64,000 nt of DNA from Magicicada septendecula (Eukaryota; Arthropoda; Insecta; Hemiptera; Cicadidae), in NCBI GenBank assembly GCA_034769895.1, contig CM068375.1:257408768-257472767 (forward strand), written 5' to 3'. Shown here piece by piece: positions 45,180 through 55,873 of this stretch (the first letter of the stretch is position 1; each line of letters opens with the position of its first letter). A program made the position numbers and the translations under genes. The notes beneath the pieces are model-generated. The model did no database searches. It saw only the letters and a list, made by a program, of their open reading frames with translations, and was not told the DNA's origin.

Positions 45180-46030
45180 TGCACATATTATATCAAAAAT
45201 ATTATATTTACAGTAATTTTAGTTTAAAATATTCAGATAAAGACATAGTTAACAGTTCACGACAAAAAATTACTACAAATAGTTCAGTTCTTAGCATAGC
45301 CGATAAAGGCAATACGATTACAATGTTAAATACGAGTGAATATATTGAAAAAACAGAATCACTCTTCAGGAATGACGATTACAAGATATTAAATACAGGT
45401 CCCACTAACAAGCTTCAAAAACAGATAAAATTATTTGTCAAAAATTGTTCCAATATATTCCCGACACGAAAAGTTTCAAGTTAACTATGATGTAACTAAA
45501 AGCTCTGTTTTCTACAGTTTACCAAAAATACATAAACCTAATTACCCTATACGTCCAGTTCTTTAATTTGTAACATATAATATCTGTAAAAAATTTAATG
45601 AATTACTTCCAAAATGGTAATTTTTACATTAACTTCAACCAAATTTATGCTATTAAAAACTAATTTCGCCGTGCGTCCAGTTGTTTCGTATAAACCTAAC
45701 TGCACCTGTGTATAATATCTAAAAAGATTAATAAATTATTTCTAAAATATATTAACTTTAACCGAATGTATGCTGTTAAAAATTCTCCACAGATGGTTAA
45801 TAATATAAAAAATTTACATTTACCACTTAATGCAAAACTTGTTACATTTGATGTTAAGAATTTATTTCCGTCTATACATATAGACGTTCTGCTGTCTACT
45901 TGTTACTCATATAGGCTATTTAAAATCTTTTAACTTTAAACAACGTAAAAAAAAGATGACATTCTCAGCCTTAGATAATAAACAAATGTTCTATCAAGTT
46001 CCGAGCGACCATTCGATACGTGCAAACAAC
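45180..46030 (+). pseudogene. PLE RT N-terminal relic, plus strand
   Basis: 45278-45484 is open and contains SVLSIADKGNTITMLNTSEY and LNTGPTNKLQKQIK. It continues with a shift into FYSLPKIHKPNYPIRPVL and then KLVTFDVKNLFPSIHIDVLL (motif A, with its aspartate present). Between the last two lies an imperfect direct duplication of about 120 bp (about 45557-45790). It is the inverted homologue of 41050-42245. The active-site YVDD region is absent. Confidence 0.7.
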
Positions 46031-46039
46031 ACTGCATTC

Positions 46040-46780
46040 AAACATAAGATCCATATCTAGAATAATAAAAGGCATAACTTCTTAATACAGCATAATTGTC
46101 TGCAATCAGGTAGTTGGATAGAGAAGCGATGAAGCAGGGTCAGAAACCCTCAGTTTGATAATCCACATAGTGTTGAAAAGCTCTTAAATCGAACCTTACA
46201 AAAAAACATTGTGTAATATTTCATATATTCTCAACACAGCCAATCAAACGCAATAAGAATTGACTTAATGTAACATAATGTCTATTTAATTACACGTACA
46301 AGTCTGTCTGTTAATAATATCCTTCATAATTAGCTATTTATTTTCTACCATCGTTCTTATACAAAAAGGTTCGATCTATTTCGATGTCTAAAATTTATTT
46401 TCATTAGATATAGTCTCTGTAATTTAAATTTAATAGAAAACTAGTAAGCACACGTTTTCCTAAACTTTCTTTTTAACAAAATTAATTACTAGATTCTATT
46501 TTTTTTTTTTTTTTTTTGCATGACATGTAGACTGGCTAAGCAGATATAGGATAAGTTCAAAGGTTTTGTTTAGAGAAAATGTCTTCTTCGTGTTTCAATA
46601 ATAATTTTTTATAATACAATACCATCCTCAACTTTGCAAAGGGAATATGATTCATTATTCCCACTATTCATGACACAAAGAAATCGAAACTACGACTATG
46701 ATTTTGGAGTGTAAAGCCATGATGATAGATTTTGGTTACAGCGATACTTCTCACGTGACAGTCTGTAACAGCTGTTTAAA
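46040..46780. other. No gene recognised
   Basis: AT-rich sequence with a run of about 19 T at 46500-46518 and no supported frame. Confidence 0.4.
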
Positions 46781-46785
46781 ATCCG

Positions 46786-46935
46786 AGTGGAACAGTGGTC
46801 AACTGCTAAGCTTGGCCTATTAGGTTCAAATTCGTCTCAGGCTGGATCGTTTTACTGACGTCCGGCCGGTCGTTGGGTCAATCAGCACTGTAGTTTGGAA
46901 TTCATCGGCTGGTCTCCTCGTCTACTGCTAACAAC
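46786..46935 (+). repeat. tRNA-derived SINE-like segment
   Basis: AGTGGAACAGTGG (46786) resembles a pol III A box and GGTTCAAATTC (46823-46833) a B box. They are 37 bases apart, as in tRNA-derived SINEs. The following 100 bases are more GC-rich than the surroundings. It cannot fold into a proper tRNA by eye. Only one copy was noticed in the window. Confidence 0.4.
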
Positions 46936-47284
46936 GTGGCCCCACTTGTTCAGTTTATAAAAAGAGTCTTTATTGTCTTCATAGCATACCATTATATGTA
47001 CAATAATTTATTTTAATTTATACTTTTCGAAATGTGACAAAATTTATGTACTGCTGTATTTTTGCTTTTTAATTTTTACATTCATGTTTTTAGTCTTTAG
47101 GAGCTCAAAAAATTACGAAATTTCTTTTCATGCTTTACATTTTTTGTTTTTTTATACTGTGTCTATTTATTTAATGTTTTCTGTTAAAATACTATATGCC
47201 TAAATCTGTTCATATTGTACCGCTTTAAACCAAGAAGGCGTAGATCTGTCGGTTGAACTACGTAGCGCTGCGAATAAGGAAGGC

Positions 47285-47870
47285 CACAGGAGAGGGATTT
47301 TAAGCCTTCTTCTGGTATAAACCGCGTCAACAGTGTCTTGTGCGACAACGTTTTACCCATATTACAGTAAGTATCTTCAGGTCCGTTACCGGAAATTTTT
47401 GACGCGGTCCATGCCGGAAGAAGTCTTAAAAAATAGAACGGACACCTGCCGCTGAAGCCTACGTGACAATAAAGAAGAATATCTGTTTATTACTATCCTA
47501 CATTTAATTTGTGGTATACGGAAAGTATTATACGTTTGCAATTAACATCAAAAATTGTTCCAGTTAAAAACTTCGCCTCATTGTTTGGAGAACTGCACGT
47601 TTGTTTTTCACAAGGTTAGTTGAACAAGTTGGAAGTATACAATAATGTACACAAAACAACTCGTATTCCGCTCATGTAGTAGTGTAATATTTCCGAAGCG
47701 CTGAAACTACTCAAACTAAAGATGTATAGTCTACGTTAAAGAATTTCTCTCTGACGAGTTGTTTGGGCATTTACCCAATCTTCTGGTCATAAACCACAAG
47801 GAAATAAACAATTTTATACTACAGTTAGTGATGAGTGGGGTTATGGTATGAAGTACATGGTATACATGAA
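47285..47870. mobile_element. Foldback-type element, copy B (centre plus right arm)
   Basis: The centre (47285-47465) matches 37306-37520 in direct orientation and has inner inverted repeats (TAAACCGCGTCAA and TTGACGCGGTCCATGCCGG). The outer part (47470-47870) is the reverse complement of 36905-37305. The minus-strand frame at 47731-47925 lies within this repeat and has no homologous frame in copy A. Confidence 0.6.
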
Positions 47871-47879
47871 ACGGCGAGA

Positions 47880-48731
47880 AGTTGTATTTTGTATACATAT
47901 TATGTATTTGTATTTTGTGAACCATCTTTTTGTGGTTTAAGTCCTGAAACGACCTAAGTGCTGAAAGTGCTCCTCAGAGTGGGATTCATTAATGTAGTGT
48001 GTACACCACCAGTTCCAACAATTGCAGCCTGCAAGTTACAAAACAACTATTCATACATTAATTGTTAGAAACAACAATGCCTATTCTTTTTCCATTTATT
48101 GTTAAGAAACAACAGTGTAATATGTAAACTACTTAAACTTAATTTCAACGTTAAAAATCAAGTTTAAACTTCTTTAATGTCTACTATTAAATCGAATAAA
48201 ATGTTAAGATGTCTGTTAGACGTTCAACGCATGATTTCAATGCAAAATTGTAATTTTATAATAGATTTAGGTATAATTTTCTTGTTATTGTAAATTTTTA
48301 TGGGATATCATAACTTGCCTAATGTGTCTGGTTTCATTTAATTCCTATTTTTGGCGGTAGATGGCATAGGCCGTACTTTGAGGTAAGTGATAATTTTTTT
48401 AAACTTTTTCTTTCACTCCGTGTGAATCGTTCGGGTTTCTGGTTGCTTGGATAGACGTTACCATTAACGAACGAACTCGCTAACCGCTGCCATATTTACA
48501 GTGATTATTTGTTTAAAACTATTATTTTTCTGAAGTGCACTATTATGTTTTAACTTAAGTATGTTGTCACAATTCGTGTCTGCTGGTATCTTGGATAGTG
48601 ACAGATGAAACCGTCCACGCTTCACTCTCTATTTCGACAAACCAGACTTCAGAAGGTAAGTCTTTAAACCTCGGTAACAGAGAGACGTTTATAACTTATT
48701 TTTACAATTGTGATTTCATACCACTCACGAA
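47880..48731. other. No gene; two splice-donor-like sites
   Basis: No supported coding frame. TTTGAGGTAAGTG (about 48378) and CAGAAGGTAAGTC (about 48650) both look like exon/intron donor sites on the plus strand, which could mark an untranslated exon of a host transcript. There is no independent support. Confidence 0.25.
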
Positions 48732-48735
48732 CTGT

Positions 48736-50340
48736 TGTGACGATTTTATTAATAAAAATAAATTAATTAATTAAGTTGATAATGTATAGGTTGATAAATT
48801 TTAAGTGTTTAATAAAATCTCACATTTTTTTTTACCTAAAGCTTGTTGTAATCATTAAATAATAATAATATTTAAATGAAAGTCTAATAATATATTAAAA
48901 GGAATACGAGTGTACAGAAAGGGTAAAGCTTGTTAATTAGTCCTGCAGAAACAGGCGCTAACCAGAATCAACTTGTTTTCCGACCCCTCAACTAACTAAA
49001 AATAATTGTAAATTGATTATTATTTAAATAATTAAACTAGATCACTATAATATACTTTGAGAGCATTAGTAACTAAGAATCTCCCTACTTAATTATTTAA
49101 TCTAATTTTAGTCCTTTAAATAAAAAAGAAACTTGGAACTATTTTTATGTTGAGTTGAACCGTCGCGAGATTAATACTCTCACCCCTAACTATTTTCGCC
49201 CACTTGCTAGGGAGCGGTCAAACAGTAAGCTGCGTACTGCCGATATGTGCAACGTTAAAAAATAGTTTATTACAAAATGGAATTAATCCGTCAGTTATGA
49301 CACAGAGGCATTCTTTTTACTATTAAACAATGTGTTGCATTAATGTAGTTGAACCGCGACTCATATAAATATGGTGTAAGCGAGTGAGAATGAATAACTA
49401 AAATTTAGCGCCGGTGACATCTCTTCTAAAATCTTAAAATATAATACTTATGTAATTAAAACTGTGGTAATCCCATGAAGTGAAGTGCTACAATCAAACT
49501 ATCATGTGAAGTGTATACAGGTGAATGAAACTTTGTGTTAATCATTCAGATCAACGAGCTATTACTATCAGTTAGCCAAGAGCTGAGAACCAGGAGACAC
49601 CATGATCTAAAAGACTTCAGGACTACACCATTCCCGGATACGAAGATAATGAGACATACCTGACCTACTTCAAACATGCTGCAACCGAGGACCTACGACT
49701 GGAATAACGCAGAGCTGGAAGACATCCAAAAAGGTGACACGGAGGCAAGCCTTCCGTGCTTATGAAATACTAAATATTATATTCAACAAAAGACAATTAA
49801 TTTAACCACATTAAGACATTTTAAGTAATTGTATAACAGTAATTGTATACTCATAACTTGTATACTTATTCCTAGTAAAAGAGTTATAGCTCTAAACTGT
49901 AAAGCCTTATTGCTTAAAAGATTAATAAAGACCATTCTTCAAATGGCAAAATTTTAAAGCTTTATATGGCGAGGTAACCATTCTTAACGTATTAGAGGAA
50001 ATCCCGGATCCGGAGAATTAATTAAATTCATGTACTTCTTATTTTAAGGGGCCTTGTAAAGAATAAAATATAATCATCATGTAAACTGTAAGCTATTGAA
50101 GCATATGTGTCGAGAATTTTAAGTAGAGAAAATAATACAATATGTAATAAAGAGATGTCATCAGGAGTACCTACTATACTGAGTGCATAAATCAACAGTC
50201 TCCCCTTCCCTGAATCCTTGTATATTTATTGTTTGTTGTTCTGATTAATTTTCAGCTCGTCACAAGTAAGGCAGCCTGAATAATTGGCAGAACCAATTAT
50301 TGCGGGTTCCCTAAGTTATAACACAGGAGAAGATGTTATA
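48736..50340 (+). repeat. 5' LTR
   Basis: It starts TGTGACGATTTTATT and ends GAAGATGTTATA, so it has TG at the start but TA rather than the usual CA at the end. The same end occurs in the 3' copy, and both the target duplication and the internal boundary confirm it. TATAAAT lies at 49364-49370 and AATAAAG at 49924-49930 and about 50145. It differs from the 3' LTR at about 48817 (T versus A) and about 49969 (G versus A). Confidence 0.95.
49364..49370 (+). promoter_or_regulatory. TATA box of the Gypsy LTR
   Basis: CTCATATAAATATGG about 630 bp into the LTR, with candidate polyadenylation signals 560-780 bp further on. This spacing gives plausible U3, R and U5 parts. Confidence 0.5.
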
Positions 50341-51050
50341 AATTGCGCCACTCTGCTAATTTGCTTAAATTTTGCGACTCCTTTGTAAAAAATTTTGTGA
50401 CTTGTGTTATTTAAGAAGTAATTGTGTCCCGATAAACCCACACACCTAAGCTGTTGATTTATTCACTCATGTACTTTAAAATGTGTCTAAAATATTAAAA
50501 AAAAAAATTAAACGATAATAGTTATTATAATAGTATAATAAATAAGTAATTTAAATATTATTTAGATATAGGAATGAACATAATGTTAACTAAAAACGCC
50601 CCAAGAATACGATATAACAGCAGGTACGTGCTTGTCAAAAAGTTCATTCATCAACCTGTCGGTTTGTAAACAATTTCAGGCCAGTTGAATTCTTGTCTGC
50701 GCCTGTGTGTGTGTAAACTGTCATTGTGAATCTCTCCCCCATAGTTGAGTTAAACTACAACGACACCCTCTTTGTTAGTTCTATTGTTATAAGAAGCGTG
50801 TCTTTTCCTGTGTGTAGTAGCCGAAGGGGGGAATCTTTTGCCGTACGCACATTTAAGCCTGTGTGAGATTTCTCTCTCCCTAACAATGTAAAATGACAAA
50901 GCTTGTCATCTCATTTTGATTGTTTATTAATGAAAGAGTAAGAATACGATTGATTTATATTTTTATATTTGTGTGTAAAAAAAAGATAGCGTTGTATAGT
51001 ATTTAATGCAAATAGTAGACTAATTAGTTATAGCCACACACTTTGCGAAT
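50341..51050 (+). other. Leader with putative primer-binding site
   Basis: The leader begins AATTGCGCCACTCTGC directly after the LTR. TTGCGCCACTCTGC stands where the primer-binding site belongs, although it lacks the usual TGG start, so the priming tRNA is uncertain. The remaining 700 bases have no long frame and probably carry packaging signals (inference). Confidence 0.5.
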
Positions 51051-52556
51051 ATGGCTGAATTTAATCCAGATCTATTATTAAAATATGAGCTATGCTACGA
51101 AGCACTTTTACGAGGTCTAAAACACGTGAATGTTACCGTGTCTGAATTACGAAAATCATTACGCCAAACCGGATCAGAGATAACCTCGCAGTTAGATAAA
51201 TTGCGTGAACTCGATTATGACGGCGAACGAGAAACCTGTTATGCGAAATATAGGGAACTGATAGTATTATCTCAGAACCTACAGGACAAAAAATCACCTA
51301 CGGAACTTTTGCGCGTTACGCAACGTATAGAACATTTAACCCGCCGGTTGAATAATTTATTAAGCTGGCCCGACGTCACCGTAATCCTCGCCGATGTGCA
51401 GAAATTTGCGGATGAGGCTTTAAGCCAATTACCCATTATTATCAACGACTTACGACGAAAGTCAGATTCATCGAGAATGGAGGAAATTGAGCACTACTTA
51501 CAAAAATTATATATCTCCCCTGTTCAATCCCCTACTTTAGAACCCCCTCCCACCACCTCGAACCCCGAATCACCCACCGTATCTAAGATACAACAGAGTC
51601 ATGAACAATTACCTAGTAGAGAATTAAATACCCTAACCATGTTAGAACCCCCACCGCCTAAAGTTCAGCGTACTCGCACTAGTCAATATGCGATTAAAAA
51701 TCCTAATGCAACCACTAATCCTTCAAAAAGCATACCAAACGTAAATTTTAATGTAGACCTCTACGGAAAGATTTCCCACCCAGTAGAGAAAATAATTAAT
51801 GAAATTCCGTACACCGATGGCTTAAGTATAACGACTCTATTGACTTTTATCAGATATCTACTGCAAATAAAAGATCTACAACAATTGAGCGATTGGCAAA
51901 TACAGCAGGTCATCTTACCCAAATGTAAACCACCATTACGAGATCGTGTACTAGAATCATTAAACTCGTCTCTTCCAGTAGAAGAACTTCATACGAATAT
52001 AATCAAATATTTTATCCCCACGGGAATTTATGAGGAGATCAAGAGAAATACCGTACTTCGAGTACAAAGAGCTCAAGAAAGACTGGCCCACTATATTGCA
52101 GATATCAGAGAATCTTCACGTCTACTGCAAGTCGACTGGACTGAAAAACAATTGGTCGATACTATCCTAGTAGGCTTATCTCCTGAAGAACGCTCCCGTT
52201 TAGCACTAATAAGTAGACCCCTTACTTTCGCTGACCTTGAACAATGTAGTATTCACTCTTCCAATGTGTGGTACGCAGATCAGCACAGACATGCACCGGT
52301 ATCCACTACACCACATAGAAAAGAAATGCAAGCCTTAGTCTCAGATGCAAGAAGTCTACGAGAAAGAAGACCATTTCAAAGATCAACCTATGTTCGTGGC
52401 CATGGTAAGTCCAAGGAGCCTCAACCACGACAGGAAACCAGTGAGACCCCGCGTAAAGAATATATATGCTATAACTGTGGAAAACCTGGACACCTCAGTA
52501 GAAACTGTAAAAGGAAACAGTACAATCGGAAAACTCATTATCCAAAAAACATGTAA
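51051..52556 (+). CDS. gag: Gag polyprotein
   Basis: 501 residues. Gag forms the particle and packages the element's RNA. Residues 1-160 are charged and largely helical in appearance. 165-240 is a Pro/Thr/Ser-rich linker. About 255-405 is the capsid-like region, with a conserved-looking LSDWQIQQVILPKCKPPLRD segment and a later ..RVQRAQERLAHYIADIRES block. 473-486 is a CCHC zinc knuckle (C-Y-N-C-G-K-P-G-H-L-S-R-N-C) followed by a basic tail. The ATG in GAATATGGCTGAA is the first long-frame start after the leader. The frame ends with TAA immediately after the slippery site at 52544-52550, which joins it to Pol. Length and domain order are normal for Ty3/Gypsy. Confidence 0.92.
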   Translation: MAEFNPDLLLKYELCYEALLRGLKHVNVTVSELRKSLRQTGSEITSQLDKLRELDYDGERETCYAKYRELIVLSQNLQDKKSPTELLRVTQRIEHLTRRLNNLLSWPDVTVILADVQKFADEALSQLPIIINDLRRKSDSSRMEEIEHYLQKLYISPVQSPTLEPPPTTSNPESPTVSKIQQSHEQLPSRELNTLTMLEPPPPKVQRTRTSQYAIKNPNATTNPSKSIPNVNFNVDLYGKISHPVEKIINEIPYTDGLSITTLLTFIRYLLQIKDLQQLSDWQIQQVILPKCKPPLRDRVLESLNSSLPVEELHTNIIKYFIPTGIYEEIKRNTVLRVQRAQERLAHYIADIRESSRLLQVDWTEKQLVDTILVGLSPEERSRLALISRPLTFADLEQCSIHSSNVWYADQHRHAPVSTTPHRKEMQALVSDARSLRERRPFQRSTYVRGHGKSKEPQPRQETSETPRKEYICYNCGKPGHLSRNCKRKQYNRKTHYPKNM

Positions 52557-52578
52557 GGCAGGGAGATCCGAAACCCTG
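52544..52578 (+). promoter_or_regulatory. -1 ribosomal frameshift signal (gag/pol)
   Basis: The heptamer A AAA AAC (52544-52550) is in the Gag frame as CCA AAA AAC, two codons before the Gag stop (ATG TAA). Pol is open in the -1 frame from 52511, so the overlap is 46 bases. Eight bases after the heptamer a stem can form between GCAGGG (52558-52563) and CCCTGT (52574-52579), with a 10-base loop. A slippery heptamer followed by a short spacer and a stem is the standard retroviral -1 signal. Confidence 0.85.
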
Positions 52579-55500
52579 TGTCTTCCGCAGCACCGTGAAA
52601 ACAGGTAAACCCCTGAGAGACAATAAAATAAAACAAATTAATAATAATAACAAAAGAAAATTAGACCCCTATGTAAAAAAATGTATCGATAAATGTAACG
52701 CTATTAATAAATGTGATTTCAATAAGTGTCAATTACCGTATATACAAGTTGACCTTGGTGTTACATCCACCCTCGGATTAATTGATTCCGGATCAACGCG
52801 AAGTTTAATTAGTCAAGAGCTAGCCAATAAATTACTTAAACATAATTTAGTTAAACGCAGTCAATCAGTAAATATTAAATGCGCTACAGCTAACAAACAA
52901 AACTTAATGATAAAACTTATCATGACATTTAAGGTAAAAATTAAAAATCTGACGTGGTATTTTCCAATGTTAGTATGCGAGGAATTAGGACCCGAGTTAA
53001 TATTGGGAGCTGATTTTATCAGTAAAACAGGAATAATTTTAGACATTCACGAGAAGAAATTTTACTTTGGATTCGATCGTTCACGGAAATATAACTTGGA
53101 TGATAATTCAAATAACAGAGAAAGTACTAGCACGACTTCTTCACATCTAAAGCATCACGAATGTGAATTAGGTCACCTGGAAGGTAAAGATAGACGGAAC
53201 ATACAGACTTTAATAAAACAATTCTCCAATGTCCTCACCCCAAAGTTAGGACTGACAGACCTGATAGAGTATAAAATAAATTTGAGCGACAATAAAGTAA
53301 TACGTTTAGCCCCATACAAGTTATCACCTCCAAAAATGGAAGTAATGAGGAACCAAATTAATAAACTGTTAGAACAAGGAGTCATCGAACCCTCTACGTC
53401 ATCTTATTCATCCCCCGCGTTTTTAGTACCCAAAAGTAACGACAAACATAGATTAGTTGTAGACTATAGACAACTAAATAAACGGATAGAATTTGAATCC
53501 ATACCACTTCCCGACATCCACAGTGCTTTTCATTATTTTACGAAAGCAAAAATTTTTACCATTATGGATTTAAATCAAGCTTTTCATCAGATACCCCTTT
53601 CGGAAGAATCAAAGCGTCTAACCGCATTTGCTGTCCCTTTCAACCTATACCAATTTACAAGGGTACCCTTTGGTATATCCCAAGGTAGTTCTGTATGTAG
53701 CAGATTATTAGAAAAATTATTTCATGACATAAAGTTTAAATATGTGTACCACTACCTAGATGACATTGTTATTTACAGCGAGTCAATTGAGCAACATCTT
53801 GAACATCTACGTGAAGTACTATCCCGATTGGAGAAAGCTGGATTAACCGTAAACCCCAGTAAAGTAAATTTTGCTGTGACACAATTCTCATTTTTAGGTC
53901 ACATCGTAAAAGCCAACGGAAAGGTAAGCATAGACCCAGAGCGAACCCGTGCTATCAGAGAATTTTTACCACCGCGGGATGCGAAAGGAATTGCCCGATT
54001 TTTAGGAATGATAAATTATTTCCACAAGTATATCCCACATCTAGCCGAAATTGCAGCATCGCTAAATACTTTAAGAAAGAAGGGAGTTAAATTTGAGTGG
54101 AATGAGCAACATCAAACCGCATTCGAGAAATTAAAAGAAAGCATAATATCACCCCCCGTACTACAATTAGCCGATTTTACAAAACCATTTGTTGTGCAGA
54201 CAGACAGTTCAAGTGTAACCCTAGGTGCCGTAATATATCAGGAAGTAGATAACTCTAGATTACCTATTAGTTATGCTTCACGCACCCTGACAGACCAAGA
54301 AAAGAAATACTCCGCATACGAATTAGAATGTTTAGCTATCGTTTTCGCCTTTGAGAAGTTCAAACCTTTTTTAGAACATAAAGAATTTTTGTTAGAAACA
54401 GATAATCAAGCATTATCTTGGCTACTAAATCACCCAAAACAGTTAGGTCGTATCGGAAGATGGGTATTAAGATTAAATTGTTTTAAATTCAAAGTACAAC
54501 ATATTAGAGGCACCCAAAACGTAGTTGCCGATACCCTATCACGTATGTTCCAGCCGAGTAGTAATACTTACGAAAACAAGAGTAGAGAAACGCCGATTAT
54601 TAATACTTTAATTACCGAATTTCCTCTTGCATTTACGGATTTAGCCCATTACCAACGACAAGACCCTCGTTTGAGTCCAATTATTGAACAACTTGAAAAA
54701 GGAAACAAGTCAGAAAAATACCTATTAAGTAAGAGAGTATTATGTTGTAGAATAGCGAACGGAAAATATTTACGAATAATCGCCCCTGATATTATTAAAC
54801 CTATGCTGATGGAATATTATCACTCTTCCACCATCGGAGCACATATGGGAATAAATAAAACCATACATCGAATTCGTAAAGAATATCACTGGGAAAATAT
54901 GAACAGTGAGATCGCTAACTTTGTAAAGAAGTGCAAGTTGTGTGCACTCAGTAAACCAGCGAGAAACAGCCAAATAAGTCAATTAATCTCAGAGATTCCT
55001 GCTACCCCATTCTCCAAAATTTATTTAGACTTTTCAGGACCCTACCCGCGTTCTAAATCAGGAAATACAATGTTACTAATTTGCGTAGATTCTTTTAGTA
55101 AATTCGTCTGGATGTACCCCATGCGACGAGCCTTAGCTACGACAACAGTAAGCATTTTACAGCATAGATTATTTAAAGAATTCGGTATTCCTGTCCATCT
55201 AGTGTCGGATAACGGACCACAGTTTAAGTCCAAGGAATTCAGGAACATGTGTTTCAAACTAGGTATAGACCACATTACCACTACAGAGTATCGTCCGCAA
55301 GGTAATATAGCTGAGAGGTATTTGCGAAACCTAAAATCTGCTTTAATAGCCTACCATGCTAACGATCATACTTCTTGGGACCAGAACCTATCCTGGATAC
55401 AGTTCGCCTTTAATTCAGCATATCATGAAGGACATAAGTCTACCCCATTCGAATTATTGTTCAAGTATAAACCTAACCACCCATTATCCACAAAGTGGAA

Positions 55501-55873
55501 AATACATGAGTTGTTACCCCTTGAAATTAGGGATAAAAATATTAGGAAAATATGGAATGAAGCGCGCGCTAATTTACGAACAAACTTAGCGAAATCGAGG
55601 AAATATCACGAGCGAAGAAATAATAATAATGAAGTAAAGTACCAAATCGGTGACTTAGTTATGTATAAAACGCACCCAACGAGTAGTGCAATCGATAAGA
55701 CAACTTCCAAGCTATCATACAGATGGTGCGGTCCTTATCAAATTCACAAATACTTAACTCCACTAACTGTAGCCCTGTACGAACCCTCTACTCAAAAATA
55801 TGTACGAAGGACACATATTTCGCAGATAAAACATTATCACGAAGAAGGAAATGGTAGAGTGCAAGTTAAATAA
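52550..55873 (+). CDS. pol: Pol polyprotein (PR-RT-RNase H-IN)
   Basis: Translated after the -1 shift, from 52550. The frame has no ATG near its start, only a GTG at 52595, so it depends on frameshifting. Residues counted from 52595: protease IDSGSTRSLI (63-72; DSG) and ILGADF (136-141). RT: VVDYRQLNKR, motif A IMDLNQAF (Asp325), active site YLDD (387-390). RNase H: QTDSSS (Asp537), an ELE block (576-578), ETDNQAL (Asp603) and VADTLSR (Asp646). Integrase: an HHCC zinc site with His743/His750 and Cys780/Cys783, and the DDE triad Asp812, Asp872 and Glu907. GPYQI near the C-terminus is the GPY/F module. There is no chromodomain. Every catalytic residue is present and there is no internal stop, so this looks functional. 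Confidence 0.93.
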   Translation, partial: HVRQGDPKPCVFRSTVKTGKPLRDNKIKQINNNNKRKLDPYVKKCIDKCNAINKCDFNKCQLPYIQVDLGVTSTLGLIDSGSTRSLISQELANKLLKHNLVKRSQSVNIKCATANKQNLMIKLIMTFKVKIKNLTWYFPMLVCEELGPELILGADFISKTGIILDIHEKKFYFGFDRSRKYNLDDNSNNRESTSTTSSHLKHHECELGHLEGKDRRNIQTLIKQFSNVLTPKLGLTDLIEYKINLSDNKVIRLAPYKLSPPKMEVMRNQINKLLEQGVIEPSTSSYSSPAFLVPKSNDKHRLVVDYRQLNKRIEFESIPLPDIHSAFHYFTKAKIFTIMDLNQAFHQIPLSEESKRLTAFAVPFNLYQFTRVPFGISQGSSVCSRLLEKLFHDIKFKYVYHYLDDIVIYSESIEQHLEHLREVLSRLEKAGLTVNPSKVNFAVTQFSFLGHIVKANGKVSIDPERTRAIREFLPPRDAKGIARFLGMINYFHKYIPHLAEIAASLNTLRKKGVKFEWNEQHQTAFEKLKESIISPPVLQLADFTKPFVVQTDSSSVTLGAVIYQEVDNSRLPISYASRTLTDQEKKYSAYELECLAIVFAFEKFKPFLEHKEFLLETDNQALSWLLNHPKQLGRIGRWVLRLNCFKFKVQHIRGTQNVVADTLSRMFQPSSNTYENKSRETPIINTLITEFPLAFTDLAHYQRQDPRLSPIIEQLEKGNKSEKYLLSKRVLCCRIANGKYLRIIAPDIIKPMLMEYYHSSTIGAHMGINKTIHRIRKEYHWENMNSEIANFVKKCKLCALSKPARNSQISQLISEIPATPFSKIYLDFSGPYPRSKSGNTMLLICVDSFSKFVWMYPMRRALATTTVSILQHRLFKEFGIPVHLVSDNGPQFKSKEFRNMCFKLGIDHITTTEYRPQGNIAERYLRNLKSALIAYHANDHTSWDQNLSWIQFAFNSAYHEGHKSTPFELLFKYKPNHPLSTKWKIHELLPLEIRDKNIRKIWNEARANLRTNLAKSRKYHERRNNNNEVKYQIGDLVMYKTHPTSSAIDKTTSKLSYRWCGPYQIHKYLTPLTVALYEPSTQKYVRRTHISQIKHYHEEGNGRVQVK

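Noticed and set aside
46786-46860. A tRNA gene
   Set aside because: A and B box-like motifs exist, but no acceptor stem or anticodon arm can be drawn.
52345-52608. An extra small gene overlapping gag and pol
   Set aside because: It is the third frame across the gag/pol junction and has no motif; gag and pol account for the sequence.
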